DNA of 64,000 nt from Prochlorococcus sp. AG-347-J19 (GTDB lineage Bacteria > Cyanobacteriota > Cyanobacteriia > PCC-6307 > Cyanobiaceae), in assembly GCA_003279015.1 (NCBI GenBank), contig QCBV01000004.1, positions 1 to 64,000 on the forward strand, read 5' to 3'. Of the stretch, positions 26,924 to 36,550 are shown piece by piece (the first letter of the stretch is position 1; each line of letters opens with the position of its first letter). The notes under the pieces were generated by a model. The model had not been told where the DNA came from. It saw only the letters and a list, made by a program, of their open reading frames with translations, and searched no databases. The translations under genes were made by a program, and so were the position numbers.

Positions 26924-27730
26924 TTGAACACTAAATTAATAGCTGAAATAGGTTGGAATCATATGGGTAATTTAAATATTGCTGAGAAAATGATAATTAA
27001 AGCAAAAGAATCTGGTGCGCATTACGCAAAATTTCAAACTTGGTCAGTTGAAAGATTAAAAAATGGATCTTGGGACAATGATGGTAGAAGAGAAATTTAT
27101 ATTTCTGCTGAATTATCTAAAGAAAAACATAAGTCATTAATATCATTATGTAATAAAAATGATATCGATTTCTTTTCTTCTGCTTTTTCTATTCCTGATG
27201 CTGAACTATTAAAAGATCTAGGGGTAAATATTATAAAAATACCAAGTTTTGAAATAGGCAATAATGAACTTTTGAATTACTGTAAGGAAAATTTTGATCA
27301 GATTTATATTTCTACTGGTACTTCAACTTGGGATGAAGTCAAAAACTTAAAAAACATTTTTAAGGACCTCTCTCAAATAGTAGTTATGCATTGCGTATCT
27401 GCATATCCTTGCAATGCAGAAGTTATAAATTTACCAAAAATAAATTATTTAAAAGAGGAATTCCCTTTTGTTGGCTTTAGTGATCATACGCAGGGTATAG
27501 AGATATCAAAAATTGCATTGACTTACAACATTAAAGCATTAGAAAAACACTTTACTATAGATAAAGATCTGCCAGGAAGAGATAATAAATTTGCGATTTT
27601 ACCAGATGAATTAAATCACATAAGTGATTTTTGTGAAACTCTTCAAAAGTCAAATAATTTTAAGGGATTAGATTATCAAGAATGTGAGTTAGATTCAAGG
27701 AATAACTACAGGGGGCGATTTGATGGCTAA
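26924..27730 (+). CDS. Short NeuB-family synthase lacking the SAF domain
   Basis: A 268-residue second NeuB homologue starting at TTG. The TIM-barrel motifs are present: LIAEIGWNHMGNL, HYAKFQTW, IIKIPSFEI, VVMHCVSAYPC, FSDHTQGI and ALEKHFTID. It ends right after the barrel, without the C-terminal SAF/antifreeze domain that in NeuB lids the partner's active site. Thus it is either a specialised aldolase-type synthase or needs another partner. It overlaps the next GT2 gene by several bases. Loss of the domain by 3' truncation is possible, but the barrel looks intact. Confidence 0.85.
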   Translation: MNTKLIAEIGWNHMGNLNIAEKMIIKAKESGAHYAKFQTWSVERLKNGSWDNDGRREIYISAELSKEKHKSLISLCNKNDIDFFSSAFSIPDAELLKDLGVNIIKIPSFEIGNNELLNYCKENFDQIYISTGTSTWDEVKNLKNIFKDLSQIVVMHCVSAYPCNAEVINLPKINYLKEEFPFVGFSDHTQGIEISKIALTYNIKALEKHFTIDKDLPGRDNKFAILPDELNHISDFCETLQKSNNFKGLDYQECELDSRNNYRGRFDG

Positions 27731-28391
27731 AACAACAGTCATAATAAGAGTTAAAAATGAAGCGGACTGGATCGGCCATGCAATACAAAGCGTTATTGAC
27801 AAGATTGAAAACTCAAAAATAATAATTGTAGATAATTCTTCTGAAGATAATAGTATTAACATAGCAAAATTGTTTAAACATGATACTTCAATCCCCGACT
27901 CTAAAAGATATGTCGATTTAGACATTATAAATATTGAAAATTATTCTCCAGGTAAAGCAATAAATCAGGCGGTTAATTTAGTTAGTAGTCCCACAGTATT
28001 ACTACTATCTAGCCATTGTGAGCTTACAGAATATTCAGAGAATTTAGTTGAAGAACTTCTTAAAGAAAATGTTGCAGTATTTGGGAAACAGATTCCAAGA
28101 TACTTTGGTAAAAGAATAGTTCCAAGATATATCTGGTCGCACTACACTGGAGAAAGAACCCTAAATATGTTTTCTAAACTAGAAAATAGATATTTTATGC
28201 ACAATGCATTTTGTGCTTTCGAAACTAATTATTTAAAAAATAATCCATTTAATGAAAACTTAGTCGGAAAAGAAGATAGGTATTGGGCTGAAAATGTTGT
28301 TAAAGGGGGTAAGACATATCTTTACGAACCTACATTAATTTGCCAACATCACTACACTTCAGATGGAAATACTTGGCGAGGGGTTGATTAA
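27723..28391 (+). CDS. Family 2 glycosyltransferase
   Basis: A GT2 enzyme of about 222 residues. It has TTVIIRVKNEADWIGHAI (N-terminal nucleotide strand), IIIVDNSSEDNS, and a late VGKEDRYWAENVVKGGKTYLYEP acceptor/catalytic region. The DXD position reads LLSSHCEL, so metal binding may differ from the standard. ATG at 27723 is preferred over TTG one codon earlier. The start lies inside the end of the short NeuB gene, indicating translational coupling and perhaps transfer of the sugar that NeuB makes. No CMP-synthetase lies beside it, so this link is inferred. Confidence 0.8.
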   Translation: MAKTTVIIRVKNEADWIGHAIQSVIDKIENSKIIIVDNSSEDNSINIAKLFKHDTSIPDSKRYVDLDIINIENYSPGKAINQAVNLVSSPTVLLLSSHCELTEYSENLVEELLKENVAVFGKQIPRYFGKRIVPRYIWSHYTGERTLNMFSKLENRYFMHNAFCAFETNYLKNNPFNENLVGKEDRYWAENVVKGGKTYLYEPTLICQHHYTSDGNTWRGVD

Positions 28392-28403
28392 AAAAAATTT
28401 ATC

Positions 28404-30290
28404 ATGTTTAAATTATTTGATTATTTGATATCTTTTAAGCTAAACAGAAGAATTATCTTGATAGTAATAGATGTTCTAAACATAATTCTTTCTTTTTGTA
28501 TTGCAATAAATTTTTTGCCAGAAATTTTTCTAAATTCAAATATGACAATTTTTTCTGGTTGTCTTTATTTTGTCATTTTAGGAATTTTAATTTTTATATT
28601 TACAAATCACTATAAAGGAATCACAAGGGCGATTGGAAGTCAAGATGTATATTTATTAGCATTAAGAACATTAGTTTTAGTAATTTCAGTATATTTTTTA
28701 TTGGCATTTTTAAATAAAGGAATACCTGATCAAAAATTCTTCATTTTAGTATGGCTTTTCATTACTATTTCAATTGGAGCTACAAGATTTATAATCCGAG
28801 ATATATTATTTATTTCAAGGAGAAGAAAAAAAGAAAAGAAAATTTCTGTTGTGATTTATGGAGCTGGTTCTGCTGGAGCTCAATTGGCAAATTCTTTATT
28901 AATGGATGGGAATTATAAAATAGTATTTTTTATAGATGATGATATCAGTTTGTCAGGTAGAAGTTTAAAAGGTATACCAATAATTAATCTTGATAAATTT
29001 GTTTGCCTTCCAAATATAGAAATTGATCATGTATTAATGGCAATTCCATCATTAAATAAGAAAAAGTTTAATTCAATAGTCTCTAAATTATATGGATTAA
29101 ATTTAAAGGTTTTAAGAGTTCCATCTTTGAGTGATTTAACCTCAGGAAGAGCAAAAATAGATAATTTATCACCTATTTCAATATACGATCTTTTATCAAG
29201 GCAGAATGTCAATTATATCAAAGAATTATATGGTCCTAAAATGAAGAATAAGTGCATTTGTATCACCGGTGCAGGAGGTTCAATTGGCTCAGAATTAAGT
29301 ATTCAAATACTTAAATTAAAACCATCTTCATTAGTTTTGATAGATCATGATGAATTTAGTTTGTATAAATTAAATCAAAAATTAATAAAAGAAAAAAGTG
29401 ATAATGTTGATTTATTTTTTAGATTAGGAAGTGCAACAAATAAAAAATTTATTTTTAATACTTTTAAAGAATTAAATGTTGATATAGTTTTTCATGCTGC
29501 AGCTTATAAACATGTTCCAATAGTTGAGTGCAATAAAATACAAGGTCTTTTGAATAATATATATTCAACCTATAATGTTTGTTCCAGTGCTGAACAATTA
29601 GAAATCAATAACGTAATTTTAGTATCCTCGGATAAGGCGGTTAGGCCTACAAATGTAATGGGTGCTAGTAAGAGAGTTTCTGAGTTGATAATCCAAGCAT
29701 ATGCTTATGAACAAAAGATTAATAAAAGAAATGAGAAAATTTCAAAAAAGTTCACTTCATTTTCCATGGTTAGATTTGGGAATGTATTAAATTCATCTGG
29801 TTCAGTAGTCCCTTTGTTCAAAGAGCAAATTGACAAGGGTGGTCCAATAACAATAACTCACAAAAATGTTCAGAGATATTTTATGACAATTGCAGAAGCG
29901 GCTGAATTACTCATTCAAACAGTTGAACTTTCTGAAGGAGGTGATTTATTCCTTTTAGATATGGGTAAACCAGTATTTATAAAAGATCTTGCCGAACAGA
30001 TGATTAGGTTGAGTGGTTTGAAGTTAAAGAAGTATGATAATGATAGTGGGGATATTGAGATAATTTATAAAGGATTACGTGAAGGTGAAAAATTATATGA
30101 GGAATTATTAATCGATTCAGATTCAGAAGAGACGATTCATCCTCTTATCTTTAGAGCACATGAAAAATATATAAAACCAGAAGTTTTATTTAAAAAAATA
30201 AAGACTCTACACGAGTTTTTATTGAATCAAAATGAATTAGATTCTTTAAAAGTTTTAAAAGAATTAGTACCAGAATGGAAAAACAATTAG
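28404..30290 (+). CDS. Full-length CapD/PglF/WbpM-type membrane 4,6-dehydratase
   Basis: A 628-residue protein with four N-terminal membrane helices (about 15-130). A CoA-binding-like Rossmann region follows, with VIYGAGSAGAQLAN, and then a C-terminal SDR with TGAGGSIGSEL (about 290) and SSDKAVRPTNVMGASKR holding the Met-x-x-x-Lys catalytic pair. It converts UDP-GlcNAc to UDP-4-keto-6-deoxy sugar for bacillosamine, FucNAc or QuiNAc. With a DegT aminotransferase and the PglC-type initiator nearby, a di-amino or amino-deoxy first sugar is plausible. It follows the GT2 gene by 12 bases. Confidence 0.94.
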   Translation: MFKLFDYLISFKLNRRIILIVIDVLNIILSFCIAINFLPEIFLNSNMTIFSGCLYFVILGILIFIFTNHYKGITRAIGSQDVYLLALRTLVLVISVYFLLAFLNKGIPDQKFFILVWLFITISIGATRFIIRDILFISRRRKKEKKISVVIYGAGSAGAQLANSLLMDGNYKIVFFIDDDISLSGRSLKGIPIINLDKFVCLPNIEIDHVLMAIPSLNKKKFNSIVSKLYGLNLKVLRVPSLSDLTSGRAKIDNLSPISIYDLLSRQNVNYIKELYGPKMKNKCICITGAGGSIGSELSIQILKLKPSSLVLIDHDEFSLYKLNQKLIKEKSDNVDLFFRLGSATNKKFIFNTFKELNVDIVFHAAAYKHVPIVECNKIQGLLNNIYSTYNVCSSAEQLEINNVILVSSDKAVRPTNVMGASKRVSELIIQAYAYEQKINKRNEKISKKFTSFSMVRFGNVLNSSGSVVPLFKEQIDKGGPITITHKNVQRYFMTIAEAAELLIQTVELSEGGDLFLLDMGKPVFIKDLAEQMIRLSGLKLKKYDNDSGDIEIIYKGLREGEKLYEELLIDSDSEETIHPLIFRAHEKYIKPEVLFKKIKTLHEFLLNQNELDSLKVLKELVPEWKNN

Positions 30291-30311
30291 GATATTTTAA
30301 TTAATTATTAT

Positions 30312-31406
30312 TTAATCTAATATTTTAAATATTGAATAAATTGTAACGATATTAGTCAAAGGTTCAGCTATAACTTTGATGCCATCTCCAATATTGCTGT
30401 AAAGATTTGGCTTTACTCTAATAATATCTCCATTTTTTAATGTTGGATTTTTATCCTCTGAAATTTCACTCGCTAAATTAAGTTTAAATTTTCTCAAAGT
30501 TGCAGAGCCATTTTTGTTTATTCTCACTAGCTCAACTTGTCCTGTATTTGATTTCCAACTTATTGGACCCTCAGCTAAATATATTCCTTTAGAAAGTGAT
30601 GTTCCTCTCTCAACCTCTAAACTGCCTGGTTTATTAACAGAGCCTATAATTGTAACTTTTATATTTCTATTAGTAAGATTTGATTTATTAAAAGCTTCTG
30701 GGTTATCATCTATTTTTGCTTTTTTAATTTTTATGATATCCCCATCAAAAAGATAGGGATTTTGGGATTGATCACCTGATAAAACTAATTCTAAGATATT
30801 TAAATCTGCTTTTTTTAATGCTTTTTCTTTCCCGGGTAATCTTCTAATTAATTCGATTTTTTTAAGATTTGCTTCTTGAGTTAGTCCTCCTGCCTTTTGG
30901 ATTGCATTAATTAGAGTTGGAAGACCAGTTGAAGAATTATTTGTACCTTCGATATTGCTTTCATTACTAAAATTAGTCAAAGTGTAAAGTCCTGGGCTTT
31001 CAATTTCTCCTACCAAGGAAACTTTTATAGGCCTTGTTTTTAATACAACTAAATTTAATTCAGGTCTCAACAACTGTTTGGAATAATGAGATATTAAAAT
31101 TTCTTCTGCATTTTTAATAGTTAAGTAATTTAGATCAATATTTCCTATTAAAGGAAAAGTAACTTTCCCATCACTCATAACTTGAAAAGTTCCTGAATAA
31201 TCCTCTGCATCAAACAAATTGAGATCTAAAATGTCACCTGGACCAATTAGGTATTCGTCTCTGGTTAAATCATAATTTTTGTTTTGGATTTCAGACTGAT
31301 CTTTTTTTATGTAAACTTCGGATCTTGTAAAGTTTGTAAAAGAAATATTAAAAATTCCTATAAGAATCCCTGTAAAGATCTTTGAAGCTAATTTTTTATT
31401 AGACAA
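30312..31406 (-). CDS. Wza-type polysaccharide export protein (SLBB domains)
   Basis: A 364-residue periplasmic/outer-membrane protein. It has an N-terminal signal-like hydrophobic segment (about 8-28, no lipobox Cys). The Poly_export domain begins YLIGPGDILDLNLF and contains GKVTFPLIGNI, and two SLBB domains follow (SLVGEIESPGLY and TIIGSVNKPGSL). It would form the outer-membrane channel for a polysaccharide. The start is TTG at 31406, supported by AAGAGG eight bases upstream. It is divergent from the Wzc gene, its functional partner, across 128 bases that should hold both promoters. Confidence 0.93.
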   Translation of the reverse strand: MSNKKLASKIFTGILIGIFNISFTNFTRSEVYIKKDQSEIQNKNYDLTRDEYLIGPGDILDLNLFDAEDYSGTFQVMSDGKVTFPLIGNIDLNYLTIKNAEEILISHYSKQLLRPELNLVVLKTRPIKVSLVGEIESPGLYTLTNFSNESNIEGTNNSSTGLPTLINAIQKAGGLTQEANLKKIELIRRLPGKEKALKKADLNILELVLSGDQSQNPYLFDGDIIKIKKAKIDDNPEAFNKSNLTNRNIKVTIIGSVNKPGSLEVERGTSLSKGIYLAEGPISWKSNTGQVELVRINKNGSATLRKFKLNLASEISEDKNPTLKNGDIIRVKPNLYSNIGDGIKVIAEPLTNIVTIYSIFKILD

Positions 31407-31414
31407 TACTTAAT

Positions 31415-31420
31415 CCTCTT
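31415..31420 (-). promoter_or_regulatory. Ribosome binding site fixing the TTG start of the export gene
   Basis: On the minus strand AAGAGG stands eight bases before TTG at 31406-31404. Good Shine-Dalgarno sequences are rare in this window, so this one gives real support for the TTG start of the Wza-like gene. Confidence 0.6.
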
Positions 31421-31534
31421 GATTCAATCAATATATATATATCTTAAAATTTTAATTTCTTATTAGATAATTTTCTACAAAATATATAAAATATTATTAT
31501 TAGAAATTTTTTTTAATTAAATAGGTTTATTACT

Positions 31535-33922
31535 TTGTCAGAAAATAATAAAGATTACATTAAAAATGAATCAATTTCATCAAAATTAAATAAACTCGAA
31601 ACTAATGAAGAAGGAATAGACCTTAAAGGAATTTATCAATCGATATATCGAAAAAAAAGAATACTATTTTTAATTACTTCCATTATTGTTATATTTTCAA
31701 CATTTAATGTTATTAAAAAAAGAATCACTAATCCTGTATATCAAGGTTCTTTTAAATTACTCATAAAAGACCCTTTGGGTTCTTCAGGTAGTACTGGAAA
31801 TTTTGATCAACTGCAATTTATAAAAGAAACCGGCTCAGGTCAGGATGTTAATACTTTAATTGTTTTTTTAAAAAGTGATTATATTCTAGGTAAATTAGCT
31901 AATGAATATAAAATTAGTTCACAATCTTTATCTAATAATATAAATATTTTTAGAGGAGGTGGATCTAGAGATAAAGCTAATGGAATTTTAACTATTCAGT
32001 ATAGAGATAATAATCTCGTACGCGGTAGAAAGATTTTGCAAAGTTTAAGCGATACCTACCTTAATGCTTCAATTGAGCAAAAGAAAAATAGATTGGAAGA
32101 AGGCCTAGATTTCTTAAATCAGCAATTCCCTATACTGAAAGGGAACACAAGTAAAATTCAGGCTAAATTAGCAAATTTCAGAGAGAAAAATACATTTTTA
32201 ACTCCAAATAGTCAAGTTGTAACATTAAAAACTAGTCAAAGTAATTTAGAAAATGAAATTTTGGATTTGGAAATGAAAAATAATCGTTTGTTAGACGTTA
32301 GAGAGAAAATTGTCAATGGAAATCTATCTGCAAGAGGTTTTGTGGATTCGATAGGTGGTGAAGATGGTGCTGGCCTCTCTATCTCAGATATTGATCAAGC
32401 TATTCTTACTCAAATCATAAATGTTGAAAATGAGTTGGCGAATGCAAAATTAATTTTTGTTGAAGATTCTATAGTTATAAAAGGTTTGCAAGCAAGATTA
32501 GATAAATTAAGACCACTTTTTGTTGAGAATCAAATTGAATCTGTAAATACTGCAATAAGTTTGAATAAATCCATGATTGATAAAACTAAGCAGGAAAGAA
32601 AAAAATTAATTGAAAAATTTTCAGAACAGCCATTATTAATTAAAGAATATGAGAATATTGTTCAAGATCTGGAAATTTCTCAACAAAGTTTATTAGCTCT
32701 TTCTTCTGCTATACAGTCTTTTCAATTAGAGATGGCCCAAGAAGCCGTACCTTGGAAATTGATATCATATCCAACAATGAGTAGTTCTCCAATATCTCCA
32801 AACATTTCTAAAGGAATGATAAATGGGTTAATTGTGGGCCTCGCAGTAGGATTAATATTCGCATTCATAAGAGATCGTTTTGATTACGTTTATCATAATG
32901 AAGAAGAAATAAATGAGGATTTAGGAGAAATTGTTATTGGAAAATTCCCCTATTTTTCCTTTCTAGAAAATATAAGAGATACTCAGGAATCAATAATTAA
33001 ATTCTTCATTGATGAAGAAATTGAGGATATTAAAAATAGTGAATTTGTTCAAAGTAGATTTCAATTGCAAGAATCTGTGAGGAAAATTGCATCCTCGGTC
33101 AAATTTTTAGGAATTGATAAAACTTTTAAAAACTTTACTTTTGCTAGTTCTATGCCGGCTGAAGGTAAAACTAATGTTTCAGTAATCTTCTCTATTATAT
33201 TGTCTCAATTAGGTTACAAAGTCTTAATTGTAGATGCTGATTTAAGAAGGCCACAAGTTCATAAAAGATTGGGTTTAAACAACATAAAAGGGTTAACTAC
33301 TATTGTTCGAGATAAAAATTATGATATTGAGAAGGTTATTCAGAAACCCTCAAAAAAATTTGAAAATTTATTTGTGATTACTTCTGGTGAGAGAGTATTA
33401 GATCCAACTCCCTTAATTAGTTCAGAAATAATGAAAAACCGAGTTGAGCAAATCAAAAAATTAGACTTTGATTATGTGATTTATGATACGGCACCTATTT
33501 ATGGGATTTCAGACCCAGATATAATCTTGGATTATTTAGATGGTTTTTTCTTAATAATAAGCTTATACAACATTAATAGAAATATACCGCCTGATGCATT
33601 AAAAAATCTTTCTAGAAGTGGTTTCAAACCAATTGGTGTAATAACTAATGTTGTGAAATCTGATCATGACGAAAAGTTAAATAGCAATAGGAAAGGTGAA
33701 GGACTTCTAGAGAAAAATTACTACTATAATACTTATGCAAATTACATAAGTTCAGAAAGTAAAAAATTAGATAATGAATCCACAAAAAAATCAAGATTTT
33801 TAGAAAAAATAATGGATTCAATAATAAAAAAATTCAAAATAAATCAAGAAAACTTTTTTATCGATAAACTTAATAAGTTAAATCCAAAAATCTTATCATT
33901 CTTAAAATGGTTAGATGGATAA
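31535..33922 (+). CDS. Wzc-type chain-length regulator with BY-kinase domain
   Basis: A 795-residue polysaccharide co-polymerase. It has a cytosolic lead, membrane helix 1 (about 46-65), a Wzz domain, a long coiled-coil region (about 185-400), a proline-rich TMSSSPISPNIS before membrane helix 2 (about 425-445), and a C-terminal BY-kinase. The kinase has Walker A SSMPAEGKT (about 537), Walker A' VDADLRRPQ and Walker B YVIYDTAPI. A Tyr cluster NYYYNTYANY follows at about 727-737. It autophosphorylates on that cluster and controls polymer length. TTG at 31535 is the likely start. The phosphatase gene overlaps its end by 8 bases. Confidence 0.95.
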   Translation: MSENNKDYIKNESISSKLNKLETNEEGIDLKGIYQSIYRKKRILFLITSIIVIFSTFNVIKKRITNPVYQGSFKLLIKDPLGSSGSTGNFDQLQFIKETGSGQDVNTLIVFLKSDYILGKLANEYKISSQSLSNNINIFRGGGSRDKANGILTIQYRDNNLVRGRKILQSLSDTYLNASIEQKKNRLEEGLDFLNQQFPILKGNTSKIQAKLANFREKNTFLTPNSQVVTLKTSQSNLENEILDLEMKNNRLLDVREKIVNGNLSARGFVDSIGGEDGAGLSISDIDQAILTQIINVENELANAKLIFVEDSIVIKGLQARLDKLRPLFVENQIESVNTAISLNKSMIDKTKQERKKLIEKFSEQPLLIKEYENIVQDLEISQQSLLALSSAIQSFQLEMAQEAVPWKLISYPTMSSSPISPNISKGMINGLIVGLAVGLIFAFIRDRFDYVYHNEEEINEDLGEIVIGKFPYFSFLENIRDTQESIIKFFIDEEIEDIKNSEFVQSRFQLQESVRKIASSVKFLGIDKTFKNFTFASSMPAEGKTNVSVIFSIILSQLGYKVLIVDADLRRPQVHKRLGLNNIKGLTTIVRDKNYDIEKVIQKPSKKFENLFVITSGERVLDPTPLISSEIMKNRVEQIKKLDFDYVIYDTAPIYGISDPDIILDYLDGFFLIISLYNINRNIPPDALKNLSRSGFKPIGVITNVVKSDHDEKLNSNRKGEGLLEKNYYYNTYANYISSESKKLDNESTKKSRFLEKIMDSIIKKFKINQENFFIDKLNKLNPKILSFLKWLDG

Positions 33923-34376
33923 TAGAAAAACTAATTTAGTATTTGATTGGGTTTTAGTAGATGAACTTGCTGTTGGCGTTGCTCCAACTAAGGAAGAAAA
34001 TGTAATTTTCTTAAAGAAAAAAGGAATTTCTTCAATATTAAGTCTTTGTAGTAATGAGGAGGCAAGACTTCCTCAAGAACTGGATAAAAATTTTAAATGT
34101 GAGAGGTTTTTCTTGCCAGATCATAAAACAGCGAAGGCTCCAACTATTGAAGACCTTAGATCTGCTTTAAATATTTTGAATCTTCTTACTAAGGAAGGGC
34201 CTGTTTTTGTTCATTGTGTTGCCTCAATAGAAAGATCTCCTTTACTATGCATGGCTTTCTTAAAAAATAATCTAGGTTTAACTTCTCGAGAAGCTTATGA
34301 ATATTTGGTGCAAGTTCATAGTATTTCTAATCCATTGCCATCTCAGTTAAAGTTACTTGATGAAATAAAAAACTAA
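33915..34376 (+). CDS. Dual-specificity-type protein tyrosine phosphatase
   Basis: A 153-residue phosphatase with the P-loop HCVASIERSP (about 100-109), that is HC-x5-R. An upstream acidic residue in FLPDHKTAKAP can serve as the general acid. The fold is of the DSPc/PTP type, not the low-molecular-weight Wzb or the PHP-type Wzh that usually accompany Wzc. It overlaps the Wzc gene by 8 bases, so it probably dephosphorylates the Tyr cluster of Wzc. The Ser/Thr after Arg is Ser, as expected. Confidence 0.87.
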   Translation: MDNRKTNLVFDWVLVDELAVGVAPTKEENVIFLKKKGISSILSLCSNEEARLPQELDKNFKCERFFLPDHKTAKAPTIEDLRSALNILNLLTKEGPVFVHCVASIERSPLLCMAFLKNNLGLTSREAYEYLVQVHSISNPLPSQLKLLDEIKN

Positions 34377-35318
34377 TCATTCATTCAGTTCCTTTTTAAA
34401 GAAATTAATTGTTCGGTTTAAGCCTTCATTAAGATCAACTTTTGGCTCCCAAGATAGATATTTTTTTGCAAGTTCAATATTTGGTTTCCTTTGTAGAGGG
34501 TCATCTTCAGGTAGGGGTTTAAATATAAAATCAAGTTCATTATTTATTTTCGATTTTATAAGTTGAGCAATTTCAATTATTTTATGTTCTTTAGTGTTTC
34601 CTAAATTTATTGGACCTGATTGGTCACTATTCATTAATTTGATAAGTCCTGATATTAAGTCATCCACATAACAAAAAGATCTAGTTTGATTACCGCTACC
34701 ATAGATTGTTAAAGAATTTCCTTCTAAAGATTGAACAATAAAATTGCTTATTACTCTACCATCATTTTTAAGCATTCTTGGTCCGTAAGTATTAAATATC
34801 CTTGCAACTTTAATATCAAGATTATGCATTCTTTTGTAGTCGAAGCAGAGACACTCAGCAATTCTTTTACCTTCGTCGTAACAACTTCTTAGTCCTATTG
34901 GGTTTACTGATCCTCTATAATTTTCAGGCTGTGGATGTACCTCTGGATCTCCATAAACTTCACTCGTACTGGCTAAGAGAAATTTTGCTTTTAATCTATT
35001 AGCAAGTCCCAACATATTGTAGGTTCCTAAGAAAATTGTTTTTGATGTCTTTATAGGATTTTCCTGATAATGTACAGGAGATGCAGGACATGCTAAGTGC
35101 CAAATTTTATCAACTTCTAGAAGGATAGGTTGAGTAACATCATGTCGGATAAATTCAAAATTAGGATTATCCCACCACTTCTGAATATTATTTTTTCTCC
35201 CTGTGAATGTATTATCTAGACAAATTACTTCTTCTCCTTTTTCTAATAATCTATCTATTAAATGAGAACCTAAGAATCCTGCCCCCCCAGTAATTAAATT
35301 TCTAATATTTCTAGTCAT
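34377..35318 (-). CDS. UDP-glucuronate decarboxylase (UDP-xylose synthase)
   Basis: A 313-residue extended SDR. It has [16 protein letters not shown] (11-26), [12 protein letters not shown], and [11 protein letters not shown] holding the Tyr-x-x-x-Lys pair with the E-G-K-R sequence typical of UXS enzymes. [10 protein letters not shown] and [14 protein letters not shown] follow. It converts UDP-glucuronate to UDP-xylose with NAD recycled. UDP-glucuronate would come from the dehydrogenase at 40119. It faces the phosphatase gene with no gap and is divergent from the UDP-glucuronate epimerase at 35493. Confidence 0.92.
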   Translation of the reverse strand: MTRNIRNLITGGAGFLGSHLIDRLLEKGEEVICLDNTFTGRKNNIQKWWDNPNFEFIRHDVTQPILLEVDKIWHLACPASPVHYQENPIKTSKTIFLGTYNMLGLANRLKAKFLLASTSEVYGDPEVHPQPENYRGSVNPIGLRSCYDEGKRIAECLCFDYKRMHNLDIKVARIFNTYGPRMLKNDGRVISNFIVQSLEGNSLTIYGSGNQTRSFCYVDDLISGLIKLMNSDQSGPINLGNTKEHKIIEIAQLIKSKINNELDFIFKPLPEDDPLQRKPNIELAKKYLSWEPKVDLNEGLNRTINFFKKELNE

Positions 35319-35492
35319 TTAATATTTTACTGAATTATCTTATTATATATTTTTGCAGGTTAATTTTAACTGAAAATAAAAATCCCAAATAATAAAGCCA
35401 AAATCACCTTCTTTATTTTTTCGTGTTTAAATAGTTAATAAATTACTAATTAATATCTGATTTCGTTTAAATTAAATGAATATTGAATAAAT

Positions 35493-36530
35493 ATGTCTAA
35501 TAAACTTTCATATATTTTAGTTACTGGAGCAGCTGGATTTATAGGAGCAGAGCTAGTTATAAAATTACTGCAGTCGGGAGAAAATGTTATTGGAATTGAT
35601 AATCTCAACAATTACTATGATGTTTCACTAAAAAAGGCAAGACTTGAGAGGATTAAAAATTTATCTTTAAAAACTAGAGTGAAATGGTTCTTTTATAAGA
35701 TATCTATTGAGGATGAAAAATCTCTTTTTGAACTTTCAAAAAATTTTTGTATAAAAAAAGTTGTTAATTTGGCAGCTCAAGCAGGAGTTAGATATTCCAT
35801 AGAAAATCCAAAAAGTTATATAAATTCTAATCTCTTAGGTTTTGGAAATATTCTTGAATTTTGCAGGAAATTTGAAATAGAAAATCTTATTTTTGCCTCT
35901 AGCAGTTCTGTATATGGAGGAAATAAAACCTATCCTTACAGAGAAGATCAAGGAGTAGATCATCCTATAAGTCTTTATGCTGCCACAAAGAAAGCTAACG
36001 AAATGATGGCACATTCATATAGTCATTTATATAAGATACCTGCAACAGGATTAAGATTTTTTACCGTTTATGGTCCATGGGGTAGACCAGATATGGCTCC
36101 GATGATTTTTACAAAATCTATTATTGAAGGAAAAATTTTGAAAATTTTCAATTATGGAAATATGTCTAGAGACTTTACTTATATTGATGATGTTGTAGAG
36201 GGTATATATAGATGCTGTGAAAAATCTGCTTCAGAGGATATTTCTTATAATTCTAAGAGTCCTGATCCATCAATATCTTCAGCGCCTTATAGATTATTAA
36301 ATATTGGAAATCACAAACCTGTAAAACTTATGCGATTTATTGAACTTTTAGAAACCGAACTAAAAATAGATGCATTGAAAGAGTTTTTACCTATGCAACA
36401 AGGGGATGTAGAAAATACTTATTCTGATTCATCCAAATTAAGAAGCTGGATAAACTTTTCACCAAAAATTTCCATAGAAGAGGGTGTAAAAAAATTTGTT
36501 GGATGGTATAGAGATTTCTATAATATTTAG
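35493..36530 (+). CDS. UDP-glucuronate 4-epimerase (CapI/WbcE-type SDR)
   Basis: A 345-residue extended SDR. It shows VTGAAGFIGAELVIKLL, DNLNNYYDVSLKKARL (the signature strand of UDP-glucuronate epimerases), NLAAQAGVRYSIENP, SSVYGG, SLYAATKKANE (Tyr-x-x-x-Lys) and FFTVYGPWGRPDMA. It interconverts UDP-glucuronate and UDP-galacturonate. Single-gene plus-strand unit between two minus-strand groups; it shares a 174-base divergent promoter region with the UDP-xylose synthase. Confidence 0.92.
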   Translation: MSNKLSYILVTGAAGFIGAELVIKLLQSGENVIGIDNLNNYYDVSLKKARLERIKNLSLKTRVKWFFYKISIEDEKSLFELSKNFCIKKVVNLAAQAGVRYSIENPKSYINSNLLGFGNILEFCRKFEIENLIFASSSSVYGGNKTYPYREDQGVDHPISLYAATKKANEMMAHSYSHLYKIPATGLRFFTVYGPWGRPDMAPMIFTKSIIEGKILKIFNYGNMSRDFTYIDDVVEGIYRCCEKSASEDISYNSKSPDPSISSAPYRLLNIGNHKPVKLMRFIELLETELKIDALKEFLPMQQGDVENTYSDSSKLRSWINFSPKISIEEGVKKFVGWYRDFYNI

Positions 36531-36550
36531 TTAAAAATATTAATTTATTT

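Noticed and set aside
31430-31445. Alternating TA run between the export and chain-length genes, considered as a regulatory repeat or phase-variation tract
   Set aside because: Only about six TA units, outside any coding frame; similar short runs occur through the window by composition.
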